5,554 bases of DNA. It comes from an uncultured Oscillospiraceae bacterium. GTDB taxonomy: Bacteria > Bacillota > Clostridia > Oscillospirales > Acutalibacteraceae. The first letter of the stretch is position 1; each line of letters begins with the position of its first letter. Below the pieces are notes generated by a model, which saw only the letters and a program-made list of their open reading frames with translations, was not told the DNA's origin and searched no databases. A program made the translations under genes and the position numbers. Positions 1 to 4,742 of the stretch are shown piece after piece. The stretch is from NCBI GenBank assembly GCA_905198295.1, contig CAJKBW010000136.1:1-5554 (forward strand), read 5' to 3'.

Positions 1-182
1 TGCGTACCGTCCGAGGCCAGGTCGTACGCATACGCGTTGATCGCCAGCTTGCCGGCCTGAATCTTGTTGCCGGTGTTCGTGACGCTGTCGGTGAACCACG
101 CGAAGGTCGCACCCGCCAACAGCGCCGCACTCGCCAGCAGCGACGCGCCGCTCGCGAGCAGGGATTTCTTGCTTGTTTTCAT
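1..182 (-). CDS. SipW-dependent signal peptide protein, TasA/camelysin-like (partial, N-terminus only)
   Basis: The first 60 codons are visible; the rest lies beyond position 1. The protein starts MKTSKKSLLASG, followed by a hydrophobic segment and ATFAWFTDSVTNTGNKI. This is the pattern of SipW-processed signal peptides, as in Bacillus TasA and camelysin, with likely cleavage after ATFA (between A28 and W29). The residues after it, QAGKLAINAYAYDL, closely match gene 2 (490-2019), so this is a close paralog, probably exported and assembled or retained at the cell surface. The ATG at 182 is chosen because an AAGGAGGA site lies 8 nt upstream and the same start is used by the two complete paralogs. 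It is the last visible member of the array and is preceded by leader A (183-489). What C-terminal module it carries cannot be seen. Confidence 0.88.
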   Translation of the reverse strand, partial: MKTSKKSLLASGASLLASAALLAGATFAWFTDSVTNTGNKIQAGKLAINAYAYDLASDGT

Positions 183-190
183 GTTCCGGT

Positions 191-198
191 TCCTCCTT
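191..198 (-). promoter_or_regulatory. Ribosome binding site of the gene starting at 182
   Basis: The minus strand reads AAGGAGGA, 8 nt before the ATG at 182. It is a near-perfect Shine-Dalgarno match and fixes this start. Confidence 0.9.
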
Positions 199-209
199 AT
201 GTAATTCTC

Positions 210-246
210 GGCGTGTTTCCGGGACAGGCACTCCGGATAACACACC
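210..246 (-). promoter_or_regulatory. Conserved leader stem-loop, copy A
   Basis: In the minus-strand transcript GGUGUGUUAUCCGG (246-233) pairs with CCGGAAACACGCC (222-210). This gives 13 base pairs with one bulged A (position 238) and a 10-nt loop. It ends 11 nt upstream of the ribosome binding site. The same stem is present in leaders B and C. A competing hairpin uses the same CCGGAG strand paired with CUCCG further upstream (about 253-258). A role in translation or mRNA stability is inferred only. Confidence 0.55.
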
Positions 247-406
247 AAAAAATCGGAGGCCGTCAGTTCAGTTGTCTTTCCTCTGTATACAGAGTTTGGG
301 CATTCTGCCTAATCAGAGGACAGCACGCCCCCCTCCCGTTGTGAGAATCGTTGACTGTGCGATTTTCATTTCTCCGATTCCCCTTTCTTTGACACCGCCT
401 ATTTGA

Positions 407-455
407 CGGAAACCGCGCGGCGCAGGATACCAAAACCTGTGCCGTCCGGTTTCCG
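407..455. repeat. Inverted repeat (imperfect 17-bp stem), copy A
   Basis: Arm CGGAAACCG (407-415) is the exact inverse complement of CGGTTTCCG (447-455). After one C/C mismatch the stem continues with GCGGCGCA (417-424) against TGTGCCGT (438-445), using G-T pairs at two positions when read on the plus strand. The loop is 13 nt. Relative to copy B, pair 419/443 is G-C where copy B has A-T, so both sides changed together. Confidence 0.7.
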
Positions 456-483
456 CCCCTCCCCGCGCGGGAGGGGACGGAAA
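450..483. terminator. GC-rich hairpin after the stop of gene 2 (possible 3'-end element, no U-tract)
   Basis: CCCCTCCC (456-463) pairs with GGGAGGGG (469-476) around a CGCGC loop. The stem can be extended by TTTCCG (450-455) with CGGAAA (478-483) across a bulged A. It starts 7 nt past the TAA stop at 490-492. No T-run follows it on the minus strand, so it is not a canonical intrinsic terminator. It could protect the 3' end of the message or reduce read-through. Confidence 0.4.
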
Positions 484-489
484 AACAGC

Positions 490-2019
490 TTATTTCGCCG
501 AGCCGTCGTAGTTGACCTGCACACCGTCAACGGTGTAGGTGTTGGTGCCCTCTTCAGTGAGGACGATGCCGTTAGTATAGCGGGAGTCCACATCAACCGG
601 CGTGACATTATTGCCGGTCATCGTGACATCCTTGAGCAGAACGTTGAGCATCTTGCCCGGATAACTGCTCTGGTAGCAGCCGTAAAGCTCGATGATTTCC
701 TCGGAATACCTCGCTTCACTGGCATCAAAATCAAACGTACAGTTCTCAATCCGGACATCGCCGTACAGATAATTGCTCGCAGCATTGATCAGGTAGTTCG
801 TATAATGGATGTGGCCATACGGATCGGTCAGCGCATTGCCCTCATCGTCATACATCTTATAGGTGCCCGTGAAGGTGCAGTCGATAAACTGGATATCAAT
901 CTCGGTTGCGCCGTCGCGTCCACTAAGGGTTATCGGTGCGTTGTTGAACGTGCAGTTGCGGAATACAACCGTCGTTTTGACTCCGCTCTTGGCCCGCACC
1001 TTCAAAATCTCGTTGCCGTGTCCTTCAAATGCCATGTTCTCAAAAGTCACCGACGCGCCTTCCGAGACATCCACCGCTTTCATGTCGCCCTGCGCGAACA
1101 CCGTTCCGTTTTTCACCGTCGCCGTCGTACCGGTTTTAAAGGACAGGCCATTGCCGCTGCCGCCCTCCGGACGGATGATGGTGTTCTGGTTAAGATCCAG
1201 GGTCTTGCCATCAGGGATAACCACAGTCACGTTGCCGTTGGGTTCCTGAAATTCCCCGCGGTTCATGTCGATATCCTCACCCGCGACAACCTCGGAGACG
1301 TCGGGATCCTGCAGCGCGTCAACGATATCCTTCCCGAACACCACAAACGGATCGGCATCCTTGTCGTATTGATCACTGCCGAAGCCGTCCTTTTCATATG
1401 TATACTGCGTAGCGGAGATCGCCACATCTGCCGAGAAGGTCTTCTCCATGAACGCGTTGCCCGCACTCTCGTTCATGCCGTAAACAAGAATGAACTGCAC
1501 GTTTTCGCCCGCAAGCAGCGGCAGCTCCATCCCGTCCGCGATGGTTTCCAGCTCACTCATCGGGCGCTTCTGGAACGCGCCAACGACCGCGCCGTCCTTC
1601 ACCTGCACGAAATCAAACCACAGTGCGTCGATCAGTCCATTGTCAGTCACCTTGAATTCGAGTATAAGCTTTGCCGCAAGGGTACCCGCGTTCTCGATCT
1701 TAAGCAGTTTCGCGTTCGACTTGCCTGGCTCAAACAGCGTATCACCGATGATCGGCGTTTTGTCCGTCTTCAGGTCCTGCGGCGTTGCCTCAAACGCAAA
1801 CGCCTCACCGCCGTTGACACCCTCGATCGTGAAGCTCTGGGTGCCGTCTGCGGCGAGATCATACGCATATGCGTTAATCGCCAGCTTGCCGGACTCAATT
1901 TTGTTTCCGGTGTTTGTGACGCTGTCTGTAAACCATGCAAAGGTCGCGCCCACCAGCAGCGCCGCACTCGCCAACAGCGACACACCGCTTGTGAGCAGGG
2001 ATTTCTTGCTTGCCTTCAT
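490..2019 (-). CDS. SipW-dependent TasA/camelysin-like surface protein with C-terminal beta-helix
   Basis: The product is 509 aa. Residues 1-28 form a SipW-type signal peptide (MKASKKSLL, hydrophobic core, GATFA) with likely cleavage before W29. Residues 29 to about 220 resemble TasA/camelysin: FEPGKSNAKLLKIENAGTLA (97-116) matches the 'PG...FxNxGSLA' strand of TasA, and the domain closes with ATQYTYEKDGFGSDQYD (203-219). Residues about 225-509 look like a right-handed beta-helix, with the rung motif NCTF or DCTF at 355-358, 380-383 and 426-429 and many short V/I-rich strands. No LPXTG, transmembrane tail or catalytic pectate-lyase residues are evident, so a structural or binding role is more likely than an enzymatic one. 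The ATG at 2019 has AAGGAGGAG 7 nt upstream; the in-frame extension to 2139 only translates the conserved leader. Exact ligand and function are unknown. Confidence 0.93.
   Translation of the reverse strand: MKASKKSLLTSGVSLLASAALLVGATFAWFTDSVTNTGNKIESGKLAINAYAYDLAADGTQSFTIEGVNGGEAFAFEATPQDLKTDKTPIIGDTLFEPGKSNAKLLKIENAGTLAAKLILEFKVTDNGLIDALWFDFVQVKDGAVVGAFQKRPMSELETIADGMELPLLAGENVQFILVYGMNESAGNAFMEKTFSADVAISATQYTYEKDGFGSDQYDKDADPFVVFGKDIVDALQDPDVSEVVAGEDIDMNRGEFQEPNGNVTVVIPDGKTLDLNQNTIIRPEGGSGNGLSFKTGTTATVKNGTVFAQGDMKAVDVSEGASVTFENMAFEGHGNEILKVRAKSGVKTTVVFRNCTFNNAPITLSGRDGATEIDIQFIDCTFTGTYKMYDDEGNALTDPYGHIHYTNYLINAASNYLYGDVRIENCTFDFDASEARYSEEIIELYGCYQSSYPGKMLNVLLKDVTMTGNNVTPVDVDSRYTNGIVLTEEGTNTYTVDGVQVNYDGSAK
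1432..1565. repeat. Coding repeat shared with gene 4 (5421-5554)
   Basis: This part of gene 2, coding for about residues 152-196 of the TasA-like domain, aligns without gaps to 5421-5554, with 12 differences in 134 positions by my count (about 91% identity). Most differences are at third codon positions. The downstream parts of the two genes are unlike each other, so this marks the conserved side of a module boundary. Confidence 0.85.
1838..2019. repeat. Signal-peptide coding repeat (with 1-182 and about 4405-4546)
   Basis: The first 60 codons of gene 2 closely match the first 60 of gene 1. Gene 3 shares only about the first 47 codons, after which AIELWESES replaces AINAYAYDL. Together with the leader, this makes a continuous repeated block of about 490 nt (1-489 and 1838-2326). 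Confidence 0.85.
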
Positions 2020-2026
2020 GTCCTGT

Positions 2027-2035
2027 CTCCTCCTT
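2027..2035 (-). promoter_or_regulatory. Ribosome binding site of the gene starting at 2019
   Basis: The minus strand reads AAGGAGGAG, 7 nt before the ATG at 2019. This decides the start against the longer in-frame ATG at 2139. Confidence 0.92.
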
Positions 2036-2045
2036 ATTTTTCTTC

Positions 2046-2082
2046 GGCATGTTTCCGGGACAGGCGCTCCGGATAACACACC
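2046..2082 (-). promoter_or_regulatory. Conserved leader stem-loop, copy B
   Basis: In the transcript GGUGUGUUAUCCGG (2082-2069) pairs with CCGGAAACAUGCC (2058-2046), with a bulged A opposite position 2074 and a 10-nt loop. Where copies A and C have a G-C pair, this copy has G-U (T at 2050 on the plus strand reads A in the transcript's complement), so pairing is kept. A competing stem pairs CUCCGG (about 2094-2089) with CCGGAG (2072-2067). Confidence 0.55.
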
Positions 2083-2242
2083 AAAAAGCCGGAGGCCGTC
2101 AGCTCTGCTGTCTTTCCTCTGCATACAGGGCTTGGGCATTCTGCCTAATCAGAGGACAGCATACCCCCTCCCCTCTGTGAGAATCGTTGACCGTGCAATT
2201 TTCATTTCTCCGATTCCCCTTTCTTTGACACCGCCTATTTGA

Positions 2243-2290
2243 CGGAAACCGCACAGCACAGGGTGCAAAACTTGTGCTGTCCGGTTTCCG
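2243..2290. repeat. Inverted repeat (17-bp stem), copy B
   Basis: CGGAAACCG (2243-2251) and ACAGCACA (2253-2260) are exactly complementary in inverse order to CGGTTTCCG (2282-2290) and TGTGCTGT (2273-2280). There is one C/C mismatch (2252/2281) and a 12-nt loop. It directly abuts the GC hairpin at 2291-2311. Confidence 0.8.
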
Positions 2291-2318
2291 CCCCTCCCCC
2301 GCGGGGAGGGGCTGGAAA
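2285..2318. terminator. GC-rich hairpin after the stop of gene 3 (possible 3'-end element, no U-tract)
   Basis: CCCCTCCCC (2291-2299) pairs perfectly with GGGGAGGGG (2303-2311) around CGC, and TTTCC (2285-2289) with GGAAA (2314-2318) can extend it. It begins 8 nt past the TAA at 2327-2329 in the coding direction. No T-run follows on the minus strand, so termination is only a possibility. Confidence 0.4.
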
Positions 2319-2326
2319 AAGGATAA

Positions 2327-4546
2327 TTACTCGATGACGACTGTGCTGTCACCCAGGGTATTGACCGCGGCGTATTGCTCCGCAGTCAGCACGTTTTCCC
2401 AAACATTGGTCACCCGGATCGCAACTGCGCCCGTACCGGTGAAGGTGTTTCCGGTGATGGCGACATTCTTCCCATTCCACTCGGTACCTCCCCAGCCGTT
2501 GCCCCAAGTCAGGTTGATGCCGCGCTGGGTGCTGCGGGAGAAGATAAAGGTGTTGTTCTCCAGCACAATTTCACCGGCGGCGTTGTAGATGTTGAGACCA
2601 TTGCCCGCGCCGCCTTCCGGGGTTTTGGTGAAATCAAAGATGGAATTGCGGACGGTGAAACTGCCGCCGGTCACCGACGAATTGTAGCCCATCTCGAAGG
2701 TGCATCCATCAAAGACCAGCCCCGCAAAAGCGGTATTATTGATCGCGCCGAGGCTCGGGCGGCCGTCGATACCGGTGAACACGGTGTTTTTGATCTCACC
2801 CTTGTCTACCCAGGGGGTGAACAGCGCATAGCCGTCGGTAGCGATGGTGCAGCCGTCCAGATATACGCCGCCCTGTGCGCGGATAGCGCTCGGCGACGCA
2901 CTGAAAGCGGTCTCCGGATCATACGGCGCAGTGAACACGGTATTTTTCGCGGTCAGCACGCCGCTGCCCACATCCACCAGCCAGGCATACGGCTGTGCCG
3001 CCTCGGTGGTACGGGTGATGGTACAGTCATCCAGGGTGAGATCCTGACCACCGGTGGTGATCGGCGCGGCCGAATCACCGGCGGCCATCGGGATTTCAAA
3101 GTTTACACCGCGGAAGGTGACGCCCTCTGCCTCGACCACAATCTTATCGGTGAACACGGTGCCGGCGCTTCCCTGAATAACAACGTTGGGCGTGGTAACG
3201 GTCAGCGGATCGGTATAGGTCACGCCGCTCACCGCGATCACATCCCCTGCCTTAGCCTCAGCCAGCGCCTCATCGAACGCTTCGGCGCTCTCCGCCACGA
3301 TATCGGCCGCCGCCGCGGACGAACGGAGCGGCGTCGCATAGAACTTGAAGTTGTCCAGTGCCGCATATGTCTCGCTTGTGCCACCGACCTCATACACATT
3401 CCAGTACAGGTCGCCGATCGTCGCACTGTCAAGGCGGCCGCTGTACGTGTGCGTGCCGTCAGTGACAGTCACCGTCATCGCAAGGCCGCTGCCGTTCTTC
3501 TCAAACGTGCAGATCACCTGCATAGTATCGGCGATTTCACCGAGCGGGACCATAGCCGTATTCCGCGAGGTCTGCACAGAGCACATCTCACCATTGCGGC
3601 TGACCTCCACAAACATATGCTGCCAGCCGGTTTTTTCACCGGCATCGAAGCGCACCCGCGCGCCGTCGGACAGCGCGGAGGCATCCACCTCATAGGCCAG
3701 GGTGTAGCGGCTGTTTTCCCAATCCAAACCGTTGAAAGCGATGTGTGGGGTATTGTTACGGATTACCGCTTTGCCGTCACGGATTTCAAAGGCAGCAGCG
3801 AACTGCGTATGATCCGCATGTCCAGCGGTGGAACCGCTGTTCTGACATTCCGGGCAGAAACGTACCGCCTGTGCCGGATCGTCAAAGTCATACTGCGTGT
3901 GCACCGCCGGCAGAGGCGCAGCCTCATCATACAGGTCGCTGCCGAAACCGTCGGTCTCATAGGTATACTGTGTCGCAAACACTTCGATTGCGAAGGACGC
4001 ATATGCCTCCTGATAGGCGTTGCCCGCCTGCTCCTGCATGTGTACCTGCACCTGCACGCGGTCCGCGCTCCCGGCAAGCAGCACGCCCGAAGAAACCGCG
4101 CTGTCCGCCAGCTCCGCGAGGGTACCGGCGCGCTCGTCGTTGACATACACATCCAGCACGTTTTCGATGCCCTTGGTGGTTACGACATCCTTGAGCAGCA
4201 GCTGATACCGCACCGCCAGGCTGCCCGCGTTATACACGGCCAGATTCTTGACCGCCGTATAGCCCGGCTCCCACAGCGCATCGGCAAAAATACCGCCGTT
4301 GGCATCCGAGATGTTTTTATACGTGGTGTAGCCCTCAACCGTCACCGCGGGCGAATCGGTCAGCGCGTCGGAGTATCGGTCGCTTTCGCTCTCCCACAGC
4401 TCGATTGCCAGATTTCCCGCCTGAATTTTGTTGCCGGTATTTGTGACGCTGTCGGTGAACCATGCAAAGGTCGCGCCCGCCAACAGCGCCGCACTCGCAA
4501 GCAGCGACATGCCGCTCGCAAGCAGGGATTTCTTGCTTGCTTTCAT
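2327..4546 (-). CDS. SipW-dependent TasA/camelysin-like protein with LamG-like and beta-helix modules
   Basis: The product is 739 aa. Residues 1-28 are a SipW-type signal peptide (GATFA before WFTDS). Residues 29 to about 210 are TasA/camelysin-like, with WEPGYTAVKNLAVYNAGSLA (92-111) and a closing ATQYTYETDGFGSDLYD (191-207). Residues about 217-405 look like a LamG/concanavalin-type jelly roll: YDFDDP start, alternating strands such as YTLAYEVDA and MFVEVSRNG, and closing YAALDNFKFYA. This is inferred from strand pattern, not a recognised family hit. Residues about 415-739 form a beta-helix, introduced by the common cap EAFDEALAEAKAGDVIAVSG and showing DDCTI, DGCTI, DGCTF, NNTF and GNTF rungs. 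An unusual CPEC...HADH pattern lies at 231-246. No anchor is seen at the C-terminus (STVVIE). The start at 4546 has a strong ribosome binding site 7 nt upstream. Surface adhesion, matrix or glycan binding is plausible but unproven. Confidence 0.92.
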   Translation of the reverse strand: MKASKKSLLASGMSLLASAALLAGATFAWFTDSVTNTGNKIQAGNLAIELWESESDRYSDALTDSPAVTVEGYTTYKNISDANGGIFADALWEPGYTAVKNLAVYNAGSLAVRYQLLLKDVVTTKGIENVLDVYVNDERAGTLAELADSAVSSGVLLAGSADRVQVQVHMQEQAGNAYQEAYASFAIEVFATQYTYETDGFGSDLYDEAAPLPAVHTQYDFDDPAQAVRFCPECQNSGSTAGHADHTQFAAAFEIRDGKAVIRNNTPHIAFNGLDWENSRYTLAYEVDASALSDGARVRFDAGEKTGWQHMFVEVSRNGEMCSVQTSRNTAMVPLGEIADTMQVICTFEKNGSGLAMTVTVTDGTHTYSGRLDSATIGDLYWNVYEVGGTSETYAALDNFKFYATPLRSSAAAADIVAESAEAFDEALAEAKAGDVIAVSGVTYTDPLTVTTPNVVIQGSAGTVFTDKIVVEAEGVTFRGVNFEIPMAAGDSAAPITTGGQDLTLDDCTITRTTEAAQPYAWLVDVGSGVLTAKNTVFTAPYDPETAFSASPSAIRAQGGVYLDGCTIATDGYALFTPWVDKGEIKNTVFTGIDGRPSLGAINNTAFAGLVFDGCTFEMGYNSSVTGGSFTVRNSIFDFTKTPEGGAGNGLNIYNAAGEIVLENNTFIFSRSTQRGINLTWGNGWGGTEWNGKNVAITGNTFTGTGAVAIRVTNVWENVLTAEQYAAVNTLGDSTVVIE

Positions 4547-4553
4547 GTTCTAA

Positions 4554-4562
4554 CTCCTCCTT
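4554..4562 (-). promoter_or_regulatory. Ribosome binding site of the gene starting at 4546
   Basis: The minus strand reads AAGGAGGAG with a 7-nt spacer before the ATG at 4546. Confidence 0.92.
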
Positions 4563-4574
4563 AATATAATTCCC

Positions 4575-4611
4575 GGCGTGTTTCCGGGGCAGGCACTCCG
4601 GATAACACACC
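4575..4611 (-). promoter_or_regulatory. Conserved leader stem-loop, copy C
   Basis: In the transcript GGUGUGUUAUCCGG (4611-4598) pairs with CCGGAAACACGCC (4587-4575), with the same bulged A and 10-nt loop as in copies A and B. The competing upstream strand is CUUCGG here, which still pairs with CCGGAG through one U-G wobble in the minus-strand transcript. The structure ends 12 nt before the ribosome binding site. Confidence 0.55.
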
Positions 4612-4674
4612 CAAAGCCGAAGGCCGTCAGTTCAGCTGTCCTTCCTCTGCTCACGAGGTTTGAGCATTGCGTAT

Positions 4675-4706
4675 GCGCCGCCTACCCGGCAGAAACTGCG
4701 CGGCGC
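4675..4706. repeat. GC-rich inverted repeat in leader C
   Basis: GCGCCGC (4675-4681) pairs with GCGGCGC (4700-4706), and an inner GCAG-AAA-CTGC (4689-4699) stacks on it across a one-sided 7-nt bulge. It takes the place of the two palindromes of leaders A and B. No T-run follows on either strand. Confidence 0.5.
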
Positions 4707-4742
4707 AGGGTACAAAAACACCTTACACCCGTTTGGCATCGG

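Larger units (their letters stand above)
183..489. repeat. Intergenic leader repeat, copy A (long form)
   Basis: This gene-free stretch between the stop of gene 2 and the start of gene 1 is 307 nt, exactly as long as copy B at 2020-2326, and matches it along almost its whole length with only small balancing indels. In the coding direction it holds: a GC-rich hairpin after the stop (450-483), a larger inverted repeat (407-455), an unmatched middle with an 18-codon open frame (313-369), a possible stem pairing 280-285 with 314-319, the leader hairpin at 210-246, and the ribosome binding site. I see no convincing promoter hexamer pair. Confidence 0.85.
2020..2326. repeat. Intergenic leader repeat, copy B (long form)
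   Basis: This 307-nt gene-free stretch lies between gene 3 and gene 2. It is a near-copy of 183-489 and contains the same ordered elements: post-stop GC hairpin, large inverted repeat, an 18-codon open frame at 2149-2205, a possible stem pairing 2116-2121 with 2150-2155 that encloses GGCA-TTC-TGCC (2135-2145), the leader hairpin and the ribosome binding site. No clear -35/-10 pair was found on either strand. Confidence 0.85.
4547..4742. repeat. Intergenic leader repeat, copy C (short form)
   Basis: This 196-nt gene-free stretch lies between gene 4 and gene 3. Positions 4547 to about 4665 match the start-proximal half of leaders A and B. A segment equivalent to about 309-391 of copy A is absent. 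The match then resumes at CCGCCTA...CAAAA (about 4678-4720) with the left arm of the large inverted repeat, but the right arm and the CCCCTCCC hairpin are missing. Confidence 0.75.

Noticed and set aside
383..415. TTGACA on the plus strand near 387-392 (and its copy near 2223-2232) as a -35 box
   Set aside because: No -10-like hexamer at 16-18 nt downstream, and no plus-strand gene to drive. The sequence is simply part of the leader repeat.
403..2076. A 557-codon open frame on the plus strand opposite gene 2
   Set aside because: It lies fully antisense to a gene with a strong ribosome binding site and recognisable domains. It runs through the leader palindromes, its translation resembles no known family, and it can be explained by the scarcity of TTA, CTA and TCA codons in the GC-rich sense gene.
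2046..2100. c-di-GMP riboswitch suggested by GACGGCCTCCGGC in the leader
   Set aside because: Only a short resemblance to part of the class I motif. The conserved tetraloop receptor and the rest of the core are not there.
2020..2139. Upstream ATG at 2139 as the start of gene 2
   Set aside because: The extra 40 residues translate the conserved leader hairpins and carry no signal peptide. The ATG at 2019 has AAGGAGGAG 7 nt upstream and matches the paralog starts.
2285..2318. Calling the GC hairpins canonical intrinsic terminators
   Set aside because: The stems are strong, but no run of T follows them on the coding strand. They are kept only as low-confidence 3'-end elements.
2375..4564. A 729-codon open frame on the plus strand opposite gene 3
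   Set aside because: Same reason: it mirrors gene 3, has an Arg/His-rich composition typical of antisense translation, and has no ribosome binding site of its own that I can see.
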